Positions 1 through 7,156 of a DNA stretch of 39,950 bases are shown piece after piece. Below the pieces are notes generated by a model. That model was not told where the DNA came from. It made no database searches and saw only the letters and a list, made by a program, of their open reading frames with translations. The stretch's first letter is position 1. Each line of letters starts with the position of its first letter. The position numbers were made by a program, and so were the translations under genes. Source of the DNA: Bacteroidota bacterium (GTDB taxonomy: Bacteria > Bacteroidota > Bacteroidia > Flavobacteriales_D > Crocinitomicaceae). Location: contig JACPUU010000015.1 in assembly GCA_016192075.1 (NCBI GenBank), forward strand, positions 1 to 39,950, read 5' to 3'.

Positions 1-166
1 AAGGTGGCCGAGCGTACCCGAACAAAATTGTTCTTCTGAAGTGAGAATCAAAGGTGGCCGAGCGTACCCGAACAAAATTGTTCTTCTGAAGTGAGAATCA
101 AAGGTGGCCGAGCGTACCCGAACAAAATTGTTCTTCTGAAGTGAGAATCAAAGGTGGCCGAGCGTA
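1..166. repeat. 50-bp tandem repeat, three full copies plus a partial fourth
   Basis: Three identical 50-bp units lie at 1-50, 51-100 and 101-150, and the first 16 bases of a fourth begin at 151. Each unit starts with AAGGTGGCCGAGCGTACCCG and contains the small inverted repeat GAACAA-AA-TTGTTC. The array begins at the window edge and may extend further left. The copies are identical, so expansion is recent or ongoing. There are no variable spacers, so it is not a CRISPR. Confidence 0.95.
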
Positions 167-178
167 GCCGAGGCCACC
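153..178. repeat. REP-like hairpin at the end of the 50-bp array
   Basis: GGTGGCC (153-159) and GGCCACC (172-178) form a 7-bp perfect stem around a GAGCGTAGCCGA loop. The left arm is the start of the last repeat unit. It lies directly downstream of the manC stop codon, so it could also help terminate that transcript. From memory, short elements of the form GGTGGC-GAGCG-rich loop-GCCACC are common dispersed repeats in Bacteroidota; this was not checked. Confidence 0.6.
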
Positions 179-186
179 GGTTATTA

Positions 187-1269
187 CTAAGAAACCCCCG
201 GATTTTTTTTCTGAATTTGCGTCACGTAATTTTTGATTTTTTGTTCATCTTCTTTACGAACAATCATCAGAACGCCATTTGATTCTACTACAATATAACC
301 ATCCAGCCCCTGCAGCAATGCTATTTTTCCATCAGGCAGGTTAACAATGTTGTTGGCGCTTTCAAACAGGTGAACATCGCTGCCAATAACGGCATTTCCT
401 TCAACATCTTTTTTCAGGTGTGTGTAGAGCGATCCCCAGGTTCCCAGGTCAGACCAACCCAAATCAGCCAACACTACATAGACGTTTTTTGCATTTTCAA
501 GAACGGCAAAGTCAATTGAAATATCTTCACACTCCATAAAGGCATTATTGATAAAATCCTGCTCTGCGGGTGTGTTGTACGCATTCTCTTTAGAGGTAAA
601 CAAGGTGTTTAATACCGGTTTGAATTTTTGCAGTGATTCAAGAATGGTTTTTGCTTTCCAGATAAAAATGCCCGAGTTCCAGTAATAATCACCGCTTTTC
701 AGAAAAATTTCAGCCAGTTCACGGTTTGGTTTTTCTGCAAATTGTTTCACCTTGCGTACTTCACCAACAATAATGTCTTTGTTGCTTTCAAACTGAATGT
801 AGCCATAACCCGTGTCAGGTCGTGAAGGTTTTAAGCCCAGTGTCACCAGGTTATTTCCCTCTTCTGATTTTTGCAGTGCGGTATTGACAATTTCAACAAA
901 TGCATCTTCTTTCAGAATCAGGTGATCAGAAGGGGCAACAATCAGGTTGGCATCAGGGTTAAGGGCTGCAATTTTATGAGATGCATAGGCAATGGCCGGG
1001 GCTGTATTTTTGCGCATGGGTTCGGTCAGAATTCTGGCCGGACTCAGTCCAATTTGTTCCTGAACCAGTTTGGCATATTTCTGATTGGTGACTACGTAAA
1101 TCTGGTCATCAGGTACTAACCTGCGCAACCGGTCATAGGTCATTTGAATCAATGTTTTTCCCGTTCCCAAAACATCAAGAAATTGTTTGGGTTTATGCTC
1201 ACGGCTCATAGGCCAGAACCGGCTGCCTACGCCACCGGCCATAATGATTGCAAAATTATTCTTCTTCAT
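187..1269 (-). CDS. manC: Mannose-1-phosphate guanylyltransferase (monofunctional)
   Basis: Makes GDP-mannose from mannose-1-phosphate and GTP, the precursor for mannose-, fucose- and rhamnose-type sugars in surface polysaccharides; cytoplasmic. The 360-residue protein begins with the nucleotidyltransferase signature AGGVGSRFWPMS (residues 11-22) followed by KPKQF. It also has the sugar-binding FAEKP motif, the YWNSGIF motif and the GWSDLGTW motif typical of this family. It lacks the C-terminal mannose-6-phosphate isomerase half of bifunctional proteobacterial enzymes (about 480 residues), as is usual in Bacteroidota. Its start overlaps the end of the upstream SprT-like gene by 14 bases, so the two are probably one transcript driven by the promoter at 1897-1927. 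Confidence 0.93.
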   Translation of the reverse strand: MKKNNFAIIMAGGVGSRFWPMSREHKPKQFLDVLGTGKTLIQMTYDRLRRLVPDDQIYVVTNQKYAKLVQEQIGLSPARILTEPMRKNTAPAIAYASHKIAALNPDANLIVAPSDHLILKEDAFVEIVNTALQKSEEGNNLVTLGLKPSRPDTGYGYIQFESNKDIIVGEVRKVKQFAEKPNRELAEIFLKSGDYYWNSGIFIWKAKTILESLQKFKPVLNTLFTSKENAYNTPAEQDFINNAFMECEDISIDFAVLENAKNVYVVLADLGWSDLGTWGSLYTHLKKDVEGNAVIGSDVHLFESANNIVNLPDGKIALLQGLDGYIVVESNGVLMIVRKEDEQKIKNYVTQIQKKNPGVS

Positions 1270-1888
1270 CGTTCAGTTCTTGTACCTCGGCTATGCCCAG
1301 GACATGATATTTTTCGTTGGTTTCCAGGGCCACGCACTCGTATCGTTTGCGCAGCTTCTTTCCTTTAACGAAAATTTTGTCATTAAGTTTGAATTTTTCA
1401 CCAAAAGGCAGGTGTTCCAGAAATACAGCAGGCCTTTTATCATATCGTCTCAGCACCCGGTAAAGGGCTTCATCACCACAGCTGGATGCCTTGATATTCC
1501 TCATATAATTAGTTACCGCAAGCGTTACATCCAGCGGCAGAATCTGCTTGTCCAGAATGGGTTTAAAAATGAGCTGAAATTCACGTTTCCATTCTTCCCC
1601 GTGAGCGGCAACATTATTCCGGTACTTTTCATACGCGGTGAGATGTGCCAGTTCGTGCAGCGTGGTAACCAGGAATGCATATTTGTTCAGGCTGCCATTA
1701 ACGGTTATCAGGTGCGGCCTTCCGGCATAGGGGTGCCGGTAATCACCATACTTGGATTTACGGTCTTTGGTTACCGTAAAGTGAACAACCTTTTGCAGTA
1801 AATAATGCGCTACATACTCTTCTGAACCGCTTGGTAAAAAGCGCCGGAGTGTTGCGGCAAATTCCTGAATTTTTTCGGGGGTTGGCAT
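1256..1888 (-). CDS. SprT-like zinc metalloprotease-fold protein
   Basis: A 210-residue protein of the SprT-like family, whose members are putative zinc-dependent proteases related to Spartan. The HExxH zinc motif is present as HELAH (residues 78-82), with a third probable ligand H96 in the AAHGEEW stretch. The C-terminal third is basic (KGKKLRKRYEC) and could contact nucleic acid, as in SprT/Spartan proteins (inference). I chose the ATG at 1888 over the upstream ATG at 1927 because the upstream one lies within the -33 element of the promoter. It is the first gene of an operon with manC; the functional link between them is unclear. The substrate is unknown. Confidence 0.85.
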   Translation of the reverse strand: MPTPEKIQEFAATLRRFLPSGSEEYVAHYLLQKVVHFTVTKDRKSKYGDYRHPYAGRPHLITVNGSLNKYAFLVTTLHELAHLTAYEKYRNNVAAHGEEWKREFQLIFKPILDKQILPLDVTLAVTNYMRNIKASSCGDEALYRVLRRYDKRPAVFLEHLPFGEKFKLNDKIFVKGKKLRKRYECVALETNEKYHVLGIAEVQELNDEEE

Positions 1889-1896
1889 GGATACCC

Positions 1897-1927
1897 CAAA
1901 TTTAGAAAAGAAGCAAGCACCCGTCAA
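1897..1927 (-). promoter_or_regulatory. Bacteroidota-type promoter for the SprT-like/manC operon
   Basis: Read on the minus strand, TTG (1927-1925) is followed by a 20-bp spacer and TAAATTTG (1904-1897), matching the Bacteroidota sigma consensus TTG-N19..21-TAnnTTTG. The -7 box ends only 8 bases before the ATG at 1888, so the predicted transcript would have almost no 5' leader. This decides the start codon. Confidence 0.65.
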
Positions 1928-1972
1928 TTGGTGTTGGTGAAAATAATTAACAATTTCTATTCAATTTCAGGG

Positions 1973-2626
1973 TCAGGGGTTATTTTCGGTATTGCCCGCT
2001 ATAAAGACATAATGGTTCCGTCCTTTCCTTTTTTTGCCCTTTTTCCAGGGTTTTTCAGTGTCCTCATCCCAAACAACGTAGGGCAGGTAGTAGTTCGTTT
2101 TTGTTCTTTTTTTAATGGTCAGGACTCCTGGGTTTTCATAGGATATGAATCGTTCAGGTAAATAGATGGTGTAGGTATTGCATTGGTCTTTTTGCGGATA
2201 AATAGTTATTTGCTGACCCATGAAACCAACTTGAATACTATCCGAAGTTTGTTTTAATACAATAGTCCCATCCTGATCAAAAACCTGGTTATTTCCGCAT
2301 AAAGCTACAGCATAATTGGTACTGCTGTCATGTGCGCTTAGAACGGTGAAATGAATACTGTCTGTAGATTCGTCAAAACTGCAGGTGTACGATGTTTGGG
2401 GGGATGGAATACTGTCAAACGTGAATACGATTTTATTCCATTTTTGTTGGTAAGTCCCCTTGCCGTAAGTGATACCCGTGCAGTGAACAAATCTTGATTG
2501 AAATTTACCACCGGGAAAAAGATAATACTCCAGGCTATACATAAATGCATTTATATCACGCAAGGTATCTTGTCCACTGGAAAAAAGGGAAAAACCAAGA
2601 ATAAAAACGGTGAACATAATTTTCAT
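1973..2626 (-). CDS. Secreted hypothetical protein
   Basis: A 217-residue protein not recognised as a named family. It starts with a clear signal peptide (MKIMFTVFILGFSLFSSGQD, cut after SSG or SGQ), so it is exported. The mature part is rich in beta-prone, Thr/Ser/Tyr-containing segments and ends in a lysine/arginine-rich tail (KPWKKGKKRKGRNHY). No lipobox and no C-terminal secretion domain is evident. I chose the start at 2626 because it sits directly before the signal peptide; an upstream ATG at 2662 would add a short hydrophobic extension that overlaps the divergent neighbour's promoter region. Function unknown. Confidence 0.65.
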   Translation of the reverse strand: MKIMFTVFILGFSLFSSGQDTLRDINAFMYSLEYYLFPGGKFQSRFVHCTGITYGKGTYQQKWNKIVFTFDSIPSPQTSYTCSFDESTDSIHFTVLSAHDSSTNYAVALCGNNQVFDQDGTIVLKQTSDSIQVGFMGQQITIYPQKDQCNTYTIYLPERFISYENPGVLTIKKRTKTNYYLPYVVWDEDTEKPWKKGKKRKGRNHYVFIAGNTENNP

Positions 2627-2671
2627 ACCCTGAAGATGCAAAAAAAAGAAGATTCCATACATGGGATTAAA

Positions 2672-2679
2672 TACCTTTG
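2672..2679 (+). promoter_or_regulatory. -7 promoter box (TACCTTTG)
   Basis: TACCTTTG matches TAnnTTTG exactly and lies 4 bases before the ATG at 2684. No good -33 TTG is visible at the right distance. If it is used, translation may start at the later ATG at 2723, or the message may be leaderless. Confidence 0.35.
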
Positions 2680-2683
2680 TAAC

Positions 2684-3448
2684 ATGCCTGGTAAAAGTTC
2701 ATGGATTTTACAAATTGTCAAAATGCTTCAATCCTTTGGAGCAGACACAAGTCCTGTTTCTCAGAACCGCTATTTGATCAACGGACAGTTGTTTGTATTT
2801 GTACCCGCCCAATCTTCAAAAAAGGTGAGCTCAAAAAATGCGATTGTCATTCACGAAGATATTTTTAACACCCGTAAAAACCAGTTGATCATGCGGCTCA
2901 AATCGCAGCTGGGGCTCAACAAAACCCGCATACATGGCAGGCAGACCAAAGTGGGTGAAATCAGCCGGGCTGAGGCTAAAAAATTTGTGGATCAAAATCA
3001 CCTGATGGGTTTTGGTGGTGGAAAAACATGTGTGGGATTGCTTCACGGGCAGACGCTGGTTGCGGTAGCTGTATTTTCCAAAATCCGGTACATGAAATAT
3101 GAAGAGCCAACCTATTATTCAGCCGAGTTGGAGCGATACTGTTCCCTGCCAGATACAACAGTGGTAGGCGGACTGGACAAATTGATTCGTTATTACACCA
3201 AAAATTATAAACCCGATGACCTGGTTACAACGGTTGACCTGGAATGGTCAGCAGGCAAATCGTATATCGGTCTTGGGTTTGAAGAAGTGGCCCGCACAAA
3301 ACCGCTTTTATTCGCGGTTAAGTTGCCGGAATTTGAACGGCGCCTTGTGCTTTCTGAGGCAGATCTGAGAGAGGGCGAATACCTTGTTTGCAATGCCGGA
3401 AATTTAAAATTACGTAAATGGATAGCTGGTTCTCAGCCATCAAATTAA
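2684..3448 (+). CDS. Conserved hypothetical protein with GNAT-like C-terminal half
   Basis: A 254-residue cytoplasmic protein without signal peptide. The first ~85 residues look like a small alpha/beta domain. The rest carries a pattern familiar from phage-borne proteins with an acetyltransferase-like fold: AKKFVDQNHLMGFGGG, a short beta hairpin GLLHGQTLVAVAVFSK, an ELERYCS segment, VVGGLDKLIRYYTKNY, then VTTVDLEWSAGKSYIGLGFE, reminiscent of the end of a GNAT domain. The family assignment is by pattern only; Mom-like or phage accessory proteins are the alternatives I considered. The open frame extends upstream to 2498, but that part is antisense to the secreted neighbour and contains the -7 box, so I placed the start at 2684 (2723 is the next candidate). 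Confidence 0.6.
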   Translation: MPGKSSWILQIVKMLQSFGADTSPVSQNRYLINGQLFVFVPAQSSKKVSSKNAIVIHEDIFNTRKNQLIMRLKSQLGLNKTRIHGRQTKVGEISRAEAKKFVDQNHLMGFGGGKTCVGLLHGQTLVAVAVFSKIRYMKYEEPTYYSAELERYCSLPDTTVVGGLDKLIRYYTKNYKPDDLVTTVDLEWSAGKSYIGLGFEEVARTKPLLFAVKLPEFERRLVLSEADLREGEYLVCNAGNLKLRKWIAGSQPSN

Positions 3449-3515
3449 TGGTGATAAATAAACGGTGTTCTGATGCCGGCAGAAATTTAGTATCTTGATC
3501 TCCAAAATAGCGCAA

Positions 3516-4850
3516 ATGCCCATTAAGCCGCAGTTAAGACAATTTGACCTGACCATGATTGTGGTAGGCCTTGTTATAGGTATGGGTATTTTTCGCGCGG
3601 CACCTGAAGTGGCAGCAGCAGCACAGGTACCCTGGGTTTTTTTTGCAGCCTGGATCCTCGGTGCATTGGTAAGTGTAATAGGTGCGTTAACGTTTGCCGA
3701 AATTGGATCACGTTATCCCGCAGCAGGAGGCTTTTATAAAATTTTTTCACATTGTTATCACCCCGCCATGGCTTTTATGGTGAACTGGATAACCGTAATC
3801 AGCAATGCTGCTTCAACTGCCGGTGTGGCAATTATGGGGGGTGAATACATTATGCCGTTGATTTTTCCGCAGGCAGCCAATGATACAACCATGAAACTGA
3901 TTACGATGGGTGCGGTGCTGCTGCTCTTTGTTTTTAATTTTCTTGGAATCAGGGTAGGGTCCCGTATTTTAAATGTGCTCATGGTGGTGAAAATTTCATT
4001 GCTGGTACTCATCATTGCGGCCATTTTTATCGTAGATACACCGGCAGCGGCAGCAGCTGCGCCGCGTGCTGATTTTGTCTGGTGGCACGCACTTGCATTG
4101 TGTTTTATTCCCACTTTTTTCACTTATGGCGGTTATCAGCAAACCATGAATTTTGGCGGTGATGTAGTTAATCCGCGCAAAACGTTTCCACGTTCTGTTT
4201 TTATTGCCATGTCACTGGTTATGGTGCTCTATCTGGCTGCCAATTATGCCTATGTGCATGCCATTGGTTTTGAAACCCTCAAGTCTACCAAAACGCTGGC
4301 GGCAGATGTGATGGGACTTATGTTTGGTGATGTTGCGTTTAAGGTTGTTTCAGTACTCATGTTTTTTTCGGTGATGGCTTATGTGAATGTATCACTCATG
4401 AGCAATCCGCGTGTTTATTTTGCCATGGCTGAAGACAAAGTGCTGCCACCTGTGTTTATGAAAGTGAACAGCAAAACGCAGGTGCAGGAATTCGGGTTGA
4501 CGCTGTTTTGTTTTTTTATTCTGATAACTCTGTTCTTTACATCTTCTTTTCAGCGAATACTGGAATATGTTATGTTTTTTGACAGCATTGGTTTTATCAC
4601 GGCAGCGTCTGCCATTTTCATTCTTCGGTACCGGGCTAAAAAAAGCGGTGATCCGGATGGTATTTTTAAAATGAAAGGTTATCCCTATCTTCCAATCTTG
4701 TTTGTACTTGCCTATGCCACGGTAAGCATCGTTGTATTGGTTGCAAAACCTCACGTAGCCTTTTGGGGCGTATTGCTTTTTCTTTCCGGATTACCCCTTT
4801 TCTACCTGGTCCGGTTCCTGGTGAAACGCTTTTCAACCAATCCTGTCTGA
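3516..4850 (+). CDS. APC-superfamily amino acid permease
   Basis: A 444-residue inner-membrane transporter with about 12 hydrophobic segments, predicted to move amino acids by proton or solute coupling or exchange. The glycine-rich unwound first helix of the APC fold is visible in LTMIVVGLVIGMGIF, followed by a conserved FAEIGSRYPAAGGFY segment in helix 2, both hallmarks of the APA/LAT-type families. The substrate cannot be read from the sequence. The ATG at 3516 is preferred over one at 3495 because a near-consensus -7 box (TATCTTGA, 3491-3498) would overlap the earlier start. It stands alone between plus-strand neighbours. Confidence 0.85.
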   Translation: MPIKPQLRQFDLTMIVVGLVIGMGIFRAAPEVAAAAQVPWVFFAAWILGALVSVIGALTFAEIGSRYPAAGGFYKIFSHCYHPAMAFMVNWITVISNAASTAGVAIMGGEYIMPLIFPQAANDTTMKLITMGAVLLLFVFNFLGIRVGSRILNVLMVVKISLLVLIIAAIFIVDTPAAAAAAPRADFVWWHALALCFIPTFFTYGGYQQTMNFGGDVVNPRKTFPRSVFIAMSLVMVLYLAANYAYVHAIGFETLKSTKTLAADVMGLMFGDVAFKVVSVLMFFSVMAYVNVSLMSNPRVYFAMAEDKVLPPVFMKVNSKTQVQEFGLTLFCFFILITLFFTSSFQRILEYVMFFDSIGFITAASAIFILRYRAKKSGDPDGIFKMKGYPYLPILFVLAYATVSIVVLVAKPHVAFWGVLLFLSGLPLFYLVRFLVKRFSTNPV

Positions 4851-4880
4851 TATTTTTTGCAGAGCTAAAAGCTTCCTATT

Positions 4881-4986
4881 TTCCAAAAAAGAATCGAAAA
4901 ATTTGGAATTGATTCCAAAAAAGTCTAGGAAAATTTGGAATTGATTCCAAAAAAGTCTAGGAAAATTTGGAATTGATTCCAAAAAG
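4881..4986. repeat. 32-bp tandem repeat with an 18-bp palindromic core
   Basis: The palindrome TTTGGAAT-TG-ATTCCAAA occurs three times, starting at 4902, 4934 and 4966, exactly 32 bp apart, with the linker AAAGTCTAGGAA between copies. A degenerate half copy (TTCCAAAAAAGAATCGA) starts at 4881, again 32 bp earlier. The array ends just before the ATPase gene at 5017. Three equally spaced palindromes (about three helical turns apart) look like a multi-site operator. Confidence 0.95.
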
Positions 4987-4997
4987 GTCTATTTTTG
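4966..4997 (+). promoter_or_regulatory. Promoter of the AAA ATPase gene inside the palindrome array
   Basis: TTTG (4966-4969), a 20-bp spacer and TATTTTTG (4990-4997) match the Bacteroidota promoter consensus. The -33 element is the first half of the third palindrome, so a protein bound to that palindrome would cover the promoter. The expected start of transcription is near 5004, leaving a short leader before the ATG at 5017. Confidence 0.65.
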
Positions 4998-5016
4998 TGT
5001 ACATTTTGGTAGCGTT

Positions 5017-6144
5017 ATGATTCAACGGATAGTAGAGAAGGATATTAAGGCAAAGCTTTTTAAGGGCAAAGTTATTCTCCTGATGGGGCCGCGTCAGGTG
5101 GGTAAAACGACACTTCTGAAAATGCTGGATAAGGGAAATCATTCCTTTTTGCGAATCAATGCAGATGAGATTGAAGACTCTCTGTTATTCGAAAACATTT
5201 CTGCTAAAAAGCTTCGTCAGGCATTTGGTAAGGCAAAACTTATAATTGTAGATGAAGCCCAGCGTATACCTGACATAGGGCTTAAGTTAAAAATCATTTC
5301 CGATGAACTGAAAGATATCCAGGTTATTGCAACTGGCTCTTCTTCATTTGATCTGGCAAACAAGGTAAATGAGCCGCTAACCGGACGAAAATGGGAATAC
5401 ATGTTATATCCTGTCTCATTCAATGAAATGGTAAGTCATCATGGTTTACTTACTGAAAAAAAAATGCTGAACCACCGGCTGGTTTATGGGTATTACCCGG
5501 ATGTAGTGACAAGTACTGGTGAAGAAAAAGAAATTCTGAAACTGCTTACCGATAGTTATTTGTATAAAGACATTTTGATCTGGAATAAAATCAATAAGAC
5601 AGATAAAATTGTGAAACTGCTCCAGTCACTCGCATTTCAGGTAGGCCACCAGGTATCCTACAATGAAATTGGTAAAAAAATTGGTCTTGACAGTCATACG
5701 GTAGAATCGTACATTGATCTTCTTGAAAAATCGTTCGTTATTTTCAGGCTTGGTACCTTCAGCAGAAATCTGCGAAATGAGTTAACCAAAACCCGTAAAA
5801 TTTATTTTTACGATAATGGCATCCGCAACGCCGTTATCTCTAACTATAATCCAATAGAGTTGAGGGATGACATTGGCGCATTGTGGGAAAATTTTCTGAT
5901 GAGCGAACGCATGAAACATACCGCTTACAACAGAATTTTTTGTAACCGCTTTTTCTGGAGAAATAAAAACCAGCAGGAAATAGATTATATTGAAGAGCGT
6001 GAGGGTAAACTATTTGCCTTTGAGTTTAAATGGAATAAAACAGCCCGGGTAAAATTTCCGGCTTCATTTATGGATACCTATAAAAAAACGGAGACGGCTG
6101 TTATAACACCGGCTAATTTTGATGATTTTATTGCCGGCAGCTAG
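5017..6144 (+). CDS. AAA family ATPase with DUF4143 C-terminal domain
   Basis: A 375-residue protein of the widespread AAA_14/DUF4143 family, often called archaeal-type or prokaryotic STAND-like ATPases; biological role not established. Walker A is GPRQVGKTT (24-32), Walker B is LIIVDE (75-80), and a sensor-like ATGSSSF follows. A winged-helix-like segment (YNEIGKKIGLDSHTVESYIDLLEKSF) sits in the middle. The C-terminal domain has EIDYIEE followed by FAFEFKW, i.e. D323 and E336-x-K338, which fits a PD-(D/E)xK nuclease-like fold. It is a single-gene unit behind the 32-bp palindrome array, suggesting autoregulation. Family length is normal (about 370-400). Confidence 0.88.
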   Translation: MIQRIVEKDIKAKLFKGKVILLMGPRQVGKTTLLKMLDKGNHSFLRINADEIEDSLLFENISAKKLRQAFGKAKLIIVDEAQRIPDIGLKLKIISDELKDIQVIATGSSSFDLANKVNEPLTGRKWEYMLYPVSFNEMVSHHGLLTEKKMLNHRLVYGYYPDVVTSTGEEKEILKLLTDSYLYKDILIWNKINKTDKIVKLLQSLAFQVGHQVSYNEIGKKIGLDSHTVESYIDLLEKSFVIFRLGTFSRNLRNELTKTRKIYFYDNGIRNAVISNYNPIELRDDIGALWENFLMSERMKHTAYNRIFCNRFFWRNKNQQEIDYIEEREGKLFAFEFKWNKTARVKFPASFMDTYKKTETAVITPANFDDFIAGS

Positions 6145-6280
6145 CTTTCTTTGGAAATGGCCGCTGTACCAAATCATGCAAAAGCAGATGCCAAGGGCCA
6201 GCGGCAATATTTTACCTGAATTTTAGTTCCGGATCAATTTTCTCCGTTAATTTCCTACATTAGCGACAAGTACAAGTAGC

Positions 6281-7156
6281 ATGCTGATTTACATTCTTTC
6301 GCGCGGACCCAAACTGTATTCGACCACGCGCATATACAAAGCCGCCGTTGCAAAGGGCCACACGGTCAGAATTATTGACCACATGGAGTGCGACCTGCTG
6401 ATTGAAAAGGGGCAATTTAAAGTGGTCTATAATGAGGAGATTCTGGCTAAACCCGATTTCATCATTCCGCGTATAGGAAGTTCAGTGACCTTTTACGGTT
6501 CTACGGTTGTCAGGCATTTTGAACAAATGGGGGTACAAACGCTTAACAATGCCATCTCCATTTTAAATTCACGTGACAAATTCCGCAGCCTGCAGTTTTT
6601 AGCTGCACATGCTATTCAGATACCGACTACCTATTTTTCGAATGACCTGTTTTACGCTAAAAAAATTGTGCAGCACAAACTGGGATATCCGTTTATCATT
6701 AAGGTATTGGAAGGCACACAGGGTCTAGGCGTTTACCTGGTAAAAGACGAAGAAAATGCGACTGAAATTCTGAGTCATTTTATGGCTAAGAAAACCAAAA
6801 TTATGTTGCAGCAGTATATTGAAGAGTTCAGTGGAAAAGACCTTCGGGTTTTTGTAGTGGGTCATAAAATTGTGGCAACCATGATGCGCATTGCCGGCGG
6901 TGATGATTTCAGATCAAACCTGCATCGCGGCGGACGGGGTGAAAAGGTGGAATTAACGCCTGATGAAAAGGACATGGCTGTAAATGCTGTAAAGGCATTA
7001 AATCTCCAGGTTGCCGGGGTTGATATTCTGCGGAGCAAAAAAGGCCCTATGGTGATTGAAGTTAATTCATCTCCCGGACTGGAAGGAATTGAGCGCGTAT
7101 CAGAAGAAAAAATTGCTGAAGAAATAATCGATCTTTTAGAACGACTGAAAACATGA
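6281..7156 (+). CDS. rimK: RimK-type ATP-grasp alpha-L-glutamate ligase
   Basis: A 291-residue ATP-grasp ligase. RimK adds glutamate to the C-terminus of ribosomal protein S6; related enzymes add amino acids to other acceptors. Visible hallmarks are the N-terminal PDFIIPRIGSSVTFYG segment, the ATP-binding FIIKVLEGTQGLGVYLV loop, DLRVFVVGHKIVATMMR, and the metal-binding VIEVNSSPGLEGIE near the C-terminus. The length matches RimK (about 300). Its stop overlaps the start of the next gene in an ATGA, so it is translationally coupled to a zinc hydrolase, a pairing that suggests the two act on the same kind of amide bond. The true acceptor (S6 or another) cannot be decided from sequence. Confidence 0.85.
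   Translation: MLIYILSRGPKLYSTTRIYKAAVAKGHTVRIIDHMECDLLIEKGQFKVVYNEEILAKPDFIIPRIGSSVTFYGSTVVRHFEQMGVQTLNNAISILNSRDKFRSLQFLAAHAIQIPTTYFSNDLFYAKKIVQHKLGYPFIIKVLEGTQGLGVYLVKDEENATEILSHFMAKKTKIMLQQYIEEFSGKDLRVFVVGHKIVATMMRIAGGDDFRSNLHRGGRGEKVELTPDEKDMAVNAVKALNLQVAGVDILRSKKGPMVIEVNSSPGLEGIERVSEEKIAEEIIDLLERLKT

Noticed and set aside
1..166. CRISPR-like array from the repeated 50-bp units
   Set aside because: The units abut with no variable spacers and there are no cas genes nearby; it is a plain tandem repeat.
2498..2683. Upstream extension of the GNAT-like gene to 2498
   Set aside because: It is antisense to the signal-peptide-bearing secreted gene and includes a -7 box, so the coding part most likely starts at 2684.
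6160..6205. Stem GCCGCTG...CAGCGGC after the ATPase gene as a terminator
   Set aside because: The 7-bp stem has a 32-base loop and no T-run directly behind it.
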